From DATBJG01 sp963790545 (GTDB lineage: Bacteria > Acidobacteriota > Vicinamibacteria > Vicinamibacterales > JAMQPK01): a stretch of 64,000 nt of DNA. Each line of letters opens with the position of its first letter. Positions within the stretch are counted from its first letter, which is position 1. Below the pieces are notes generated by a model. That model worked only from the letters and a program-made list of their open reading frames with translations, ran no database searches and was not told the origin of the DNA. The translations under genes and the position numbers were made by a program. The DNA is taken from contig CAWBPA010000020.1 in NCBI GenBank assembly GCA_963790545.1, forward strand, positions 186,001 to 250,000, in the 5' to 3' direction. Positions 52,731 to 62,400 of this stretch are shown here, one piece after another.

Positions 52731-53732
52731 TTATGCTCCCTTGTGAAGTGCCGCCGCCGCACCCCGAAGCCGCCATTCTGCCCATGCATATAGAAAGGTG
52801 AGGCCGCTGTAAAGGAAGTAGAGCAAATGAAGCGGGGTTGCGGTAACAACAAGTGACAGGCCACCCTGACGCCATAGGAGCAGATAGAAACGCCAATTCA
52901 GCACAAGCACGCCCATTAGCGCTGCAAGCGCAAGGCCCCAGAGCTGAGAACGCACGAGCGCTGCCGCGGCCATGACCACCGCGAGCGCTACGAACAACGC
53001 ACTCCACCGCTGGTCGGCCCGCAGATTTAAGTCCAGGGCAGTGTTTCCGCTCTGAAGAATCAGCCGCGCCCAGGGCAGGGCCCGGCGGGTGATGTCGGTT
53101 CGAATCATCGACCAGAATGTCCAGCCTTTGAGGTGTGTGCCCTGCAAACCCGCCTCGAGACGAATACGATGTCCGGTCTTTCGGAGCCGGTATCCCAGCT
53201 CGATGTCCTCGATCGACGGCTGTGGGAAACGCACTCCATCGAAACCGCCCACTCCACGAAAGGCGACACGTCGCACAGCACCCAATCCAGCCCAGAACGT
53301 GACGGCTTCTGGGTTGCCTTGTTGGTGGACAAAATGGTGCAAAAGATTGCGGTATCTAGAGACGATGCCCGTTGCCTCAGGGGTAGCATCGTAGGATCCG
53401 AACACCGCCGAAACTTCCGGTTCGTCGTGCAGGATTCGCTGAATTCGATCGAGCGCGTCGACGTGAATGATCACATCTGCATCCACGAAGACCAGGATTG
53501 CGCCCCGCGCATATTTTACGCCATGGTTTCGGGCTTCAGCCGGCCCGGCATTTCTGGTGAGCCGGAGCACACGAACACCGAGCGCTGACGCGACGTCGGT
53601 GGTCGCATCTGTTGACGCGTCGTCCACCACGAAGATCTCGTCATCGGGCCCTGCGGCGGCGATCAGGGGCGGAAGAGACATCTCCAATTCCCGGGCGGCA
53701 TTAAATGCCGGGATGATGATTGAGAAGCTCAT
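52731..53732 (-). CDS. Family 2 glycosyltransferase with three C-terminal membrane helices
   Basis: 333 residues, intact frame. GT-A fold: MSFSIIIPAFNAARELEMSL, IFVVDDASTDATTDVASALG, LTRNAGPAEARNHGVKYARG, LVFVDADVIIHVDALDRIQR (DxD), GLGAVRRVAFRGVGGFDGVR and PSIEDIELGYRLRKTGHRIR (acceptor-side ED). The C-terminal helices (WSALFVALAVVMAAAALVRS; LWGLALAALMGVLVLNWRFY; ATPLHLLYFLYSGLTFLYAW) anchor it in the membrane. It probably adds a sugar to a lipid-linked or membrane glycan. It is next to the oxidoreductase on the same strand (about 90 bases apart) and divergent from the ABC exporter. Confidence 0.9.
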   Translation of the reverse strand: MSFSIIIPAFNAARELEMSLPPLIAAAGPDDEIFVVDDASTDATTDVASALGVRVLRLTRNAGPAEARNHGVKYARGAILVFVDADVIIHVDALDRIQRILHDEPEVSAVFGSYDATPEATGIVSRYRNLLHHFVHQQGNPEAVTFWAGLGAVRRVAFRGVGGFDGVRFPQPSIEDIELGYRLRKTGHRIRLEAGLQGTHLKGWTFWSMIRTDITRRALPWARLILQSGNTALDLNLRADQRWSALFVALAVVMAAAALVRSQLWGLALAALMGVLVLNWRFYLLLWRQGGLSLVVTATPLHLLYFLYSGLTFLYAWAEWRLRGAAAALHKGA

Positions 53733-54133
53733 TGGATCTGGCGCGCAACTATGTCACCTGGTGAAGCCATCTTGTGCTTATCCGGTTGTCTCAGCAGCCA
53801 CCATGTGTAGTGTAACGGCGTGTTGTTCCGGAGCTCGGTCTGGAGGCGCAATCGACGTTATTCCGAGCCTCGTTCTCGGGGCTGGCCGGGACAATTTCAG
53901 GGACAATCTTGGGGAGAGCAGAGTGCCGCGTAAGTCGAGCTCCGTCGTATACTTGGGTTTCGCGTCGCGGCGCAACCCTTACAGCCAATCGCAAGTTGGC
54001 TGGCATTGGCTGGAGATGACTGCCGTTGGCCCGTCGCAGGGACAGCTTCGGGGACAGGTGACCACCGAAAAAACGTTACCTTCTGTGGATAGTACGCCGG
54101 ACCTCGACGCGAATCGGCCCGCCGCTCGCGAGA
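53733..54133. other. Intergenic region with GGGACA dyads and an inverted repeat
   Basis: No gene is supported. GGGACA-N6-GGGACA occurs twice (53888-53905 and 54039-54056). Between them AGCCAATCGCAAGTTGGCT (53983-54001) is an inverted repeat AGCCAA/TTGGCT. GGGGACA words with nearby ACCGAAAAA resemble sequences that flank REP-associated tyrosine transposase genes, but no such gene is present. The promoters of the divergent glycosyltransferase and ABC transporter must be here. Confidence 0.35.
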
Positions 54134-54151
54134 TTGCCGTGCGGATGCGCG

Positions 54152-54973
54152 ATGTTCTCGATTCATCCGTCCGGCAGCGGCGATAGGATCGGAGGCGCGT
54201 TGGCGGCACCGGCACGATGGGTGCACACGCGCGACGTGCTGCGCGAGCTGATTGCGCGCGACATCAAGCTGCGGTATCGCGGGTCGCTGTTGGGCATCGT
54301 CTGGACGCTGCTCAACCCGCTTGCCGAACTGCTGGTGCTGATGTTCGTGTTCGGCACAGTCCTCGACATCCAGATCCCCAACTACGCGGTCTATCTCTTC
54401 ACCGGACTCATCGTCTACGGTTGGTTTCAGACATCGGTGAGCTTTGCGACCATGGCGGTGGTCGGCAGCCGCGAACTGGTACGGCGTCCCGGTGTGAGCC
54501 CGGCCATCCTGCCAGTCGTCACGGTTGCCGCCAACCTCGTGCATTTCCTGCTGTCGCTGCCGGTGCTCATCGCCCTGCTGCTCCTGAGCGGACTGCCGAT
54601 AACCGCCGCGGTGCTCGCACTGCCCGCGCTGATCGCCATCGAATTCGTGCTGATCCTCGGCGTGGCCTATCCGGTCGCCGCGATCAACGTCTGGTTTCGC
54701 GACACCCAGCACGTCTTGCGAATCGCGCTGCAACTGCTGTTCTATTTGACGCCGGTCTTCTACGACACGACGAGCGTGCCGGCCGGACTGCAGTGGTTCT
54801 ATCGCATCAATCCACTGGCGCATCTGGTGGATGCGTTCCGCACGGTCCTGTTGGACGGCGCGATCCCGGCTCCGTCGAGCCTCGCCTATCTGATGACCGT
54901 GTCGGGGCTGCTGCTACTCGTGGGCTATCTGTCCTTCCACCGCATCAGTTACCGGTTCGCTGACGAGTTGTAG
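54152..54973 (+). CDS. wzm: ABC-2 type polysaccharide exporter permease (Wzm-like)
   Basis: About 273 residues from ATG 54152; a TTG at 54134 in frame is possible but has no better context. Cytoplasmic start VLRELIARDIKLRYRGSLLG (typical of the family), then membrane helices WTLLNPLAELLVLMFVFGTV, YAVYLFTGLIVYGWFQTSVS, LPVVTVAANLVHFLLSLPVL, ALLLLSGLPITAAVLALPAL, FVLILGVAYPVAAINVWFRD and the signature QLLFYLTPVFYDTTSVPAGL, FYRINPLAHLVDAFRTVLLD. The protein exports a lipid-linked glycan across the inner membrane with the ATPase encoded next, whose start codon follows the stop codon directly. Confidence 0.9.
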   Translation: MFSIHPSGSGDRIGGALAAPARWVHTRDVLRELIARDIKLRYRGSLLGIVWTLLNPLAELLVLMFVFGTVLDIQIPNYAVYLFTGLIVYGWFQTSVSFATMAVVGSRELVRRPGVSPAILPVVTVAANLVHFLLSLPVLIALLLLSGLPITAAVLALPALIAIEFVLILGVAYPVAAINVWFRDTQHVLRIALQLLFYLTPVFYDTTSVPAGLQWFYRINPLAHLVDAFRTVLLDGAIPAPSSLAYLMTVSGLLLLVGYLSFHRISYRFADEL

Positions 54974-55744
54974 ATGCCGCCGATCATTACCGTTTCAGGC
55001 GTCAGCAAGTCTTACCGGCGCTACCATCCGCATCGTCCGGCCACAATTCAGGAAGCCATCGCTCGGGGGCTCAGTCGGATGCGTTCGGTGGAGCGATTCC
55101 AGGCGCTGCGTGACGTCAGCTTCACGGTGCCGCGCGGACGTGCGATCGGCATCATCGGCTCCAACGGCTCCGGGAAGTCCACGCTGCTTCGATTGGTTGG
55201 AGGAGTCGGCCGTCCCGACAGCGGCCGAATCGACGTGCACGGCCGGATCGGGGCGCTGCTCGATCTCGGCGCCGGCTTTCATCCCGATCTCACCGGACTG
55301 GAGAACGCCATTCTCGCGGGAATCATGAACGGGCTGACGCGACGGCAGGTGCTGCAGCGCCTCGACGCCATCGTCGCCTTCGCCGAAGTCGAAGCAGCCA
55401 TGGACAATCCCATGCGGACGTTCAGCTCCGGCATGCAGATGCGCCTCGCGTTTTCCGTGGCCGTGCACACCGACCCCGACATTCTGCTGATGGATGAGGT
55501 CCTGTCGGTCGGCGACATCGCGTTTCAGCGAAAATGCTTGGACCGGATCGATGCGTTCCGGGCGAGCGGCTGCGCCGTCCTGCTGGTCTCGCACGCCGGC
55601 TCCACGATTGAAGAACAGTGCGACGACGCGATCTGGCTCGATGGCGGCGAGCTGGTGGCCGAGGGCCCGGCTCGCGAGATCGTCGATCGCTACGTCGCGC
55701 ACATGAGCGCAGACGCGGGCCGCGAGCTCGCCAAGCTGCGATAG
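54974..55744 (+). CDS. wzt: ABC exporter ATPase (Wzt-like, without C-terminal domain)
   Basis: 256 residues. Complete nucleotide-binding domain: Walker A GIIGSNGSGKSTLLRLVGGV, Q-loop region GALLDLGAGFHPDLTGLENA, signature MRTFSSGMQMRLAFSVAVHT, Walker B DILLMDEVLSVGDIAFQRKC and the switch His in VLLVSHAGSTIEE. The insertion YHPHRPATIQEAIARGLSRM before the P-loop region is typical of Wzt/TagH proteins. It ends after the switch (RYVAHMSADAGRELAKLR), so it lacks the carbohydrate-binding C-terminal domain of O9a-type Wzt that recognises a terminal residue. Partner of the preceding permease. Confidence 0.9.
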   Translation: MPPIITVSGVSKSYRRYHPHRPATIQEAIARGLSRMRSVERFQALRDVSFTVPRGRAIGIIGSNGSGKSTLLRLVGGVGRPDSGRIDVHGRIGALLDLGAGFHPDLTGLENAILAGIMNGLTRRQVLQRLDAIVAFAEVEAAMDNPMRTFSSGMQMRLAFSVAVHTDPDILLMDEVLSVGDIAFQRKCLDRIDAFRASGCAVLLVSHAGSTIEEQCDDAIWLDGGELVAEGPAREIVDRYVAHMSADAGRELAKLR

Positions 55745-55751
55745 CCCCAGC

Positions 55752-57118
55752 ATGCGAATCCTCCAGGTCATCCACCAGTTCCCGCCCCATTCGTCGCAGG
55801 GCTCCGAGGTCTATTGCCACCAGTTGTCCGCGGCGCTGGCGCACGCCGACGACGTTGCCGTATTTCATACGTCCACGACCAAACCTCGGCGGCCGCGCCG
55901 GTTGGTTCGCTCGAGCATCGACGGCATCTCCATCTTCCACTGCGTGGACGACGCCGAGTACACGCGGCTCGCGGCCTGGCCCAACCAGTTTCTCCGGAGC
56001 CAGTTCGACTCCGTGTTGCGTGAGTTCGACCCGCAGATCGTCCATTTCCACAACTACCTGAGTCTGGCTGACGACCTCGTGTCCCGCGCCCGCGCGGCCG
56101 GCGCGGCGGTGGTGTACACGCTGCACGATTTCGGCCTCATCTGCCCCAATTCGCTGCTGCTCACGACCGATGGGCGGCGGTGTGACAAGGCCGACGGCGC
56201 TTTCTTCCAGGACTGCTGTCCCGAACTGATCCGGACGGCTCGCGGCGGACGGCCCATCCTCCGATCGCGCGTCCCGTCGCTAGCGCGATGGCGGCGATTT
56301 GGCAATCAAATGGCTGGCGCGAGCGGCGCCGTCCTTCGGGCTGCTGTCGGTGCGGCGGAGTGGATCGACGGCCTGCCCGCTCTGACCGACGTCGAACGGA
56401 AGCGCGATTTCTATCTGCAACAGACCGGTCGAATCTTTGCGGATGCCCATCTGTTTCTGGCGCCCAGCGAATTTCTGCGCGCGCGCTACATTGCGTGCGG
56501 TCTGCCGCCACGGAAGGTCGAGCACGTGCGATATGGGATCCGGTACCTTCGCGCCGCACGCGTTGTCGGCGCCTGTGGGAGGCGTCCGCTTCGGATACAT
56601 CGGCGCCCTGCACGTACACAAGGGCATCGAACTGTTGCTCGAGGCCTTCAGAGGCCTCGAGAATCGCGCCGAGCTGCACATCTACGGATCGGCGTTCGGA
56701 AGTCCGATCACTGGCCGCTACGTCGAGCGGATCTCCGCAGTGCCAGCCTCACAGGTCGTTTTCCATGGCGCGTACCGAGAACGCCGCGATCGCCGACATC
56801 CTGGGTTCTCTGGACGTCGTCATCGTCCCAAGCGTGTGGTACGAGAACTCGCCGCTGACGATTCAGGAGGCGTTCGTCGGCCGCGTTCCCGTGATCACGG
56901 CGGACCAGGGCGGCATGGCGGAACTGGTCCGGCACGAGGTGGATGGGCTGCACTTTCGCATCGGCGACGTCGCCGATCTTCGCCGGGTGATGCGCGCTGT
57001 CATCGATGATCCAGCACGGCTCGCGCGCCTGCGCGCGAACATTCCGCCCGTGCCGAGCATCGAGGCCCAGAGCGCGCAGGTGCGGTCGCGTTATGAGGCG
57101 CTCGTCACCCGGTCTTGA
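55752..57118 (+). CDS. Family 4 glycosyltransferase, frameshifted
   Basis: About 456 residues over three frames. N-terminal GT-B domain: MRILQVIHQFPPHSSQGSEV, HADDVAVFHTSTT, SVLREFDPQIVHFHNYLSLA, VVYTLHDFGLICPNSLLLTT. After changes near 56545 and 56785: GGVRFGYIGALHVHKGIELL, AELHIYGSAFG, then VVIVPSVWYENSPLTIQEAF and AGQGGMAEL-type (seen as ADQGGMAELVRHEVDGLHFR), the E-x7-E donor-site motif of GT4. The family transfers sugar from a nucleotide sugar with retention. Cys residues in the insert (DKADGAFFQDCCPEL) occur in the paralogue at 58092-59426 too. The end overlaps the convergent GT2 gene by 14 bases. Confidence 0.8.
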
Positions 57119-58058
57119 TCGCGGCGTCGCGAGCGCGAATCCGGAGCACCTGCTGCCGGAACGCGTTCGCCCAGACGAGATTGCCGGCCAGGCACATCGG
57201 CGACACGAACAGGAAACGTATGAGATACGACCAGCGCGCTCGCGCGAGCCCGACGGCAATCGACGGCAGAATGATGAACGGCGCCAGAAACGCGAGCAGC
57301 GGCGCGCTGAAGAACGGCGCAATCCACCAGTGGCGCAGCACGGCATGATACTCGGCGGCCGATCGGCCCATCTTCCGGTTGTAGTTGAAGAACTCTTTCC
57401 ACGTGTGGCGGTTCTGGTGCAGGACTTCGACCGCCGGATCGTAGATCACGCCGAAGCCGTTGGCTTGCAGGGCGTGAGAAAAGAGCACGTCCTCGCCGAG
57501 CGTTTGATCCGGAAATGGCAAGCGCCGCAGGGCCTCCGCCCGATACCCGCTGTTGCAGCCCACCAGGAAGTTCTTGCCCTGCCGAGCCGGCGCCTTGGCC
57601 GGAAAGTGATAAAGGAACTCCAGGAAGTACATCGCGCAGCCACTCAGGCTCGACAGATTGCGGATGCCGACCGAGCCGCCGGCCGCCCCGATCGCCGGAT
57701 CGACGAGATGCTCCTCCAGGCGGGCAATCCAATCAGGGGGAACGATGCAATCCTGATCGACGAAGAAGATCAGCGGCGCCCGAGCCTCGGCCGCGCCTCG
57801 ATTGCGGGCGGCGCCGGCCGACAGCCGCGTGGGCGAGACGATCAACCGGACTTCCGGAAACTGGTCGCGCACAAACGCGGCGGTGTCGTCGCCCGAGCTT
57901 TCGACCACGACGATCTCGACGCTCCGCCCGGCGGCGGCGCGCTGCACTGAAGCCAGGCAATCCACAATCGTGGCCGCGCCGCCATAGGCTGGAATCACCA
58001 CCGAAACATCGAGGGACGCGGCAGAAGTCACGGGACGTGCGGGAGGGTCGCCAACCAA
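57105..58058 (-). CDS. Family 2 glycosyltransferase with membrane helices
   Basis: 317 residues, intact. DVSVVIPAYGGAATIVDCLA, EIVVVESSGDDTAAFVRDQF, SPTRLSAGAARNRGAAEARA, IFFVDQDCIVPPDWIARLEE (DxD as DQD), NFLVGCNSGYRAEALRRLPF, QTLGEDVLFSHALQANGFGV (acceptor ED). Residues 240-300 contain two helices (IAPFFSAPLLAFLAPFIILP; YLIRFLFVSPMCLAGNLVWA). It is antisense to the two flanking GT4 genes. Probable role: chain extension of the exported polysaccharide. Confidence 0.9.
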   Translation of the reverse strand: MVGDPPARPVTSAASLDVSVVIPAYGGAATIVDCLASVQRAAAGRSVEIVVVESSGDDTAAFVRDQFPEVRLIVSPTRLSAGAARNRGAAEARAPLIFFVDQDCIVPPDWIARLEEHLVDPAIGAAGGSVGIRNLSSLSGCAMYFLEFLYHFPAKAPARQGKNFLVGCNSGYRAEALRRLPFPDQTLGEDVLFSHALQANGFGVIYDPAVEVLHQNRHTWKEFFNYNRKMGRSAAEYHAVLRHWWIAPFFSAPLLAFLAPFIILPSIAVGLARARWSYLIRFLFVSPMCLAGNLVWANAFRQQVLRIRARDAAIKTG

Positions 58059-58091
58059 CTATGATCGGCAACCTGTCTGAGCGCTGATGCC

Positions 58092-59426
58092 ATGAACGTG
58101 CTCATGGTCGTCCACCAGTTCCTGCCCCGCCATGTGGCGGGAAGCGAAATCTATACGTTCCGGCTGGCCCGTGCGCTACAAGCCCGCGGCCATCGGCTGC
58201 GGCTGTTTTATACGGAAATTCACCCGGATCGCCCCCAATACGACGAATCTCAGGGCGAATACGAGGGCCTACCCTTCGTGGAAGTCGTCCACAACAGAGA
58301 CTTCCGGTCGTTTGAGCAGACTTATCGTGACCCGCGCATGGAAGTGGCCTTTCGACGCGTCCTGGACGACTTCCGCCCGGACGTGGTGCATCTGCAACAT
58401 CTTCACCTGCACAGCATCGGCTACCCTGCACTCGTGAAGTCTCGTGGGATCCCGATCGTCTACACGCTACATGATTTCATGCTGATCTGCTTGAACGACG
58501 GTTTGCTGCTCAGGCCTGGTCCGGTGCTGTGCACCGAAGCGGAACCGGGCGCCTGCGCCCGATGTGCGGCCGTGGCGTATCCGCATGTGCCGGTCGCGCC
58601 GGGGCCGCTCAATCGGTTCCAACGGTTGGCGGGCAGGCTCGGTTTCGCGCGCTCGGGCCATCGAACATGGTCGGCCGCCGAGGAACGCGCGAGGGTACGC
58701 GCGGTTCGCCTGCGGCGCGCGGCTGTCGAACAGGCGCTCGCGCACGTGGACGTCTTCATCGCGCCGTCGCGCTTTCTCCGCGAGCAATTTTTGTCGGAGC
58801 ATCTCGTCGATCCCGGCCGCATCGTGCATTCAGACTACGGGTTTCACACAGGCTCCGACCAGCGTCCGCCCCCCACCCCGTCCGAACGTCTTCGGCTCGG
58901 CTATGTCGGCACCATCTCTGAATTCAAGGGTGTCCATCTTCTCGTCGAGGCTGTTCGCGAGCTCCCCCAGGATCGAATCGACTGCCGCATCTACGGCAAT
59001 CCGCAGGTCTTCCCCGCCTACACCGAACGCCTCGTGGCGCGCGGCCTGCCAGCCTGCGTGCAGATGGCGGGCACCCTGCCGAACGATCGCATCCAAGATG
59101 CGATGGCGACGCTCGACGCGTTGATCGTGCCGTCCGTGTGGGCGGAGAATTCCCCGCTGACGATTCACGAGGCCTTCATGGCGGGAACACCGGTCATCAC
59201 GTCGGATTACGGCGGCATGGCCGAGCTCGTCGGGCACGAGCGAAACGGTCTGCACTTCCGCCGCGGCGACGTGGTCGATCTCCGGCGGCAGCTCCGCCGC
59301 CTGCTGGATGAGCCCTCGCTCCTTGATTCGTTGCGGCGCGGCATGCCGGCGATCAAGACCATCGAGGACGACGCCGCCGACATGGAACGGCACTACGTGC
59401 GGCTCAGGAGCCGCACGTCCGACTGA
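58092..59426 (+). CDS. Family 4 glycosyltransferase
   Basis: 444 residues, intact. MNVLMVVHQFLPRHVAGSEI, FRPDVVHLQHLHLHSIGYPA, VYTLHDFMLICLNDGLLLRP, FIAPSRFLREQFLSEHLVDP, RLGYVGTISEFKGVHLLVEA, IYGNPQVFPAYTERLVARGL and the donor-site LIVPSVWAENSPLTIHEAFM, SDYGGMAELVGHERNGLHFR (E-x7-E). It is a clear paralogue of the gene at 55752-57118, including a Cys-rich insertion (CTEAEPGACARCAAVAYPHV), which may bind a metal. Start ATG 58092, 33 bases from the divergent GT2 start. Confidence 0.9.
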   Translation: MNVLMVVHQFLPRHVAGSEIYTFRLARALQARGHRLRLFYTEIHPDRPQYDESQGEYEGLPFVEVVHNRDFRSFEQTYRDPRMEVAFRRVLDDFRPDVVHLQHLHLHSIGYPALVKSRGIPIVYTLHDFMLICLNDGLLLRPGPVLCTEAEPGACARCAAVAYPHVPVAPGPLNRFQRLAGRLGFARSGHRTWSAAEERARVRAVRLRRAAVEQALAHVDVFIAPSRFLREQFLSEHLVDPGRIVHSDYGFHTGSDQRPPPTPSERLRLGYVGTISEFKGVHLLVEAVRELPQDRIDCRIYGNPQVFPAYTERLVARGLPACVQMAGTLPNDRIQDAMATLDALIVPSVWAENSPLTIHEAFMAGTPVITSDYGGMAELVGHERNGLHFRRGDVVDLRRQLRRLLDEPSLLDSLRRGMPAIKTIEDDAADMERHYVRLRSRTSD

Positions 59427-59441
59427 CATGCGCCGGCTCGG

Positions 59442-62400
59442 CTACCGCGGCTGCAACTGGCTGTTCGGACGAAAGATCTGACGCAGCCGCTCGTCGAACG
59501 GCACCTCGTCGGTGGGCAACACCGCAATCCGAGGGAGCCGAAGGGGATCTGCGCCCGGACGCACCGCCGCGGCCACGCAGGTGACGGCGCCGCGGTAGCC
59601 AGCGTCATCCACGATTTCGACTGTCCGGTCGTCGTGATCGCCGTAGGGATACGCGAACATCGTCACCGGTCGCCCGATTGCCGCCTCGAGGTTCCAGCGG
59701 TTTGCGATGACGTCGTGGCGGATCTGAGCATCGGGATGGGCTGAGTACGACAAGTGCGCAGCGCCGTGCCCGCCGATGCTGTGGCGCGGCCGGCGGGACA
59801 GGTCGACGAGCTGCGCGCGACTCATCACGCGCGGCAACTGCGCCCACGTGCGACCGGACCATTCGGAGATCAGCTTCACCAGCTCGGACCGCACAGGCTC
59901 GGGAGACGTGCGCACGACGTGGTAGAGCGTCCAGTGGGCATCCGCGCGCTCTTTGGCCGTGGCCGTCGACAACATCCGCACCTGGCCGTCGATCTCCAGT
60001 TGAAGCTGCGTGGGGACATTGTCGCCGCCGAAAAAGGCTGATTCCAGGACGTCCCACCAGAACGGGGTCTGGCCGGTCAGAGCGTGATCGGTGAAGAAGA
60101 ATGTCGCCGGGATTCCTGCCTCCAGAAGTATCGGCGACGCCTCCACGAGATTGTCCAGATATCCGTCGTCGAACGTCACGGCGACGCCGCGTTCGGGCAG
60201 CCAGCCTTCGCGAAAGGCTGAGGCGAGCTGCGCCAGCGACACGGGCTGGTAATCTCGCCGCACCAGATCCATCTGCATTCGGAAATGCTCGGGCGCAATG
60301 GCCAGGCCGTGAACGTCCGAGTCGACGCGCGTGACGCGGTGATACAGGAGCACGACCGCCGTGGGTTCCGGCGACGAAGGGCGAACGTGCGGCGCGACGC
60401 CCGGCTTCACCGCGCGAATCCCGACGAGCGTCGGATTGAACGGATCGTAGCTCTCGAATTCCTCGGCGCTGATTTCCTGGCACGCCAGTCCGGCCGTGAA
60501 GGCCAGCGTGGCCAGCGGGTTGCCGAATGTCTGGATCGTCTGATGGGATGTCGGCACGACGCCGCGGAAGAGCTCGCGAGCGCCGGCTTCCGTGACGCGC
60601 CAGAAGTCGCCATTCGGCCCGTACTCGAGGCACACGCGGCTCGCACACGGCATGGTGACGAGCAGCACGCCGCCAGGCTTGAGAATCCTGACGGCCTCCC
60701 GGATGACGGCGGCCATGTCGTTGATGACATGAATCGTCTGGGTGAGGATGAAACAGTCGTACGTGTTCGAGGGAATGCCCTCGAGGCGCCGTAGATCTCC
60801 GTTGAGGTTGGCGCGGGTGTTGTGGATGTCCACATCGATGACATCGCTGTGTGTGACACGTTGGCGCCCGAACCGCCGTGTGTAGTCCGCTTCCTGGATT
60901 TCGAGCACGCGCCCCTGGACGTCGGCGGCGTGTGCTTCGAGAAACCGCTCGATGTAGTACCGATCGATCGGGGTGCCGCGTTCGTAGCCCCAATCGGCAC
61001 TGACGGGTGTCGTCCGCCTGAGGTCATCCCACACGATCGCCTCGGCGCCCGCGGCCCGCAACCGTTCTGCCGCCGCCTGCGCCTCGTCGCGCAGCCGCGT
61101 CCGCTCCGCGACCAGCGCGTCGCGCCGTCGCAGCAGCCGCCGATAACGGCCAGCCAGCGCGCGCATGGACCGTTCGCGATCGCACAGCGCGTCGACCAGG
61201 TGGTCGCGGTACAGGCCGAGGTGCGCGTCCACGACGCGGCCGATCGCGCCGGTCTCCCTGGCCGCGGCAAGCCGTCGACGGTAGGCAGAGTCGCGCGACG
61301 GCTCGTGTCCGATCAGGAACGTTTCGATCACGGCACCCCGACCCCCGCCCGCGAGCAGCCGAATCCAGAACTCCGGCCATTCCAGCGCGGGAAGCACCTC
61401 GTCGAAGCCTCCGGCGCGTGCCCAGGCCGATCGACAGAACACCGTCGGCCCTGGCATCGCCGACAAGTCGTTCAGGACCGAGGACAGGGTGGGGTTTGGG
61501 CGGCGCTCGGTCTGAAGACCCGATTCGGCCGGCATGCGAGCCCAGGCCGTGACGAAATCGAGGTGCGGCTCCGCCCCAAGTCGCGCTGACGCCGTCGACA
61601 GGTAGGCCGGATCGATCGTGTCTCCAGGTTCGAGAAAGACGAAGGCGTCGCCCTGTGCCGCGGCGATGGCTTCGTTTCGCTGTCCGCCGGGCGCGCCCGC
61701 ACGGACCGTCACGCAGCGAACGCGCGTCGTCGGCCAGATGGACTGCAATCGATCGATGAGCGCACGAGGCGTGTTGCTGCCGCAGGCAACGACGATGTCC
61801 GGCTGCACGTCGACGCTTCGGACGACGAGTTCGACGAGCCCAAAGGCGCCTCCGGCGCCGCTGGTCGCGTCCACAATGATCGACATCTGCGGGGATGTCA
61901 CCGTCGCTCGAACAGCCATCGAGTACACGGTCCGGAGCGGCCGTGTGAGCCGCCAGCTCCGCGACGAGCGGATCATTCGGATCTCGGACCGCAGGCCCGC
62001 GATGTCTTCGCGGTCATCCAGTTCGGCCAGCCGGTGCGCGGCGGCGCGCGCGTCGTCGCGCCTGCGCTCGATCTCTGGCGCCAGCGAGCCGCAATCGAGC
62101 TCCAGATCGTGCGCTTCGGCCAGCACCGTCATGCGATCGATCTCCCGGCGTGAGATCAGCGCGGCGGCGTGCGCAGCAAAGCTGGACCGGTGCTTCTGGA
62201 CCATGTAGCGGTACAGTTCGACGTGGGTGTCGCTCTGCATCATCTCCCGGCTCATCGAATCGGACCGCTGCCGGTAGTGGAACAACACCTCGGGAATGAT
62301 GTGGCCCCGATACCCGCGTTCGACCATGCCAATCCAGAGATCCCAGTCCTCGCAGCCCTGGCGCATCGACTCGTCCGACAACCCGACGCCAAAGAGCGCT

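Noticed and set aside
53467..54186. 239-codon plus frame upstream of the ABC permease
   Set aside because: Overlaps the intact antisense GT2 gene, and its C-terminal half covers the intergenic dyad region with no recognisable domain.
59605..60993. 462-codon minus frame inside the four-domain gene
   Set aside because: Alternate frame of the methyltransferase/NodB region; Arg-rich and without motifs.
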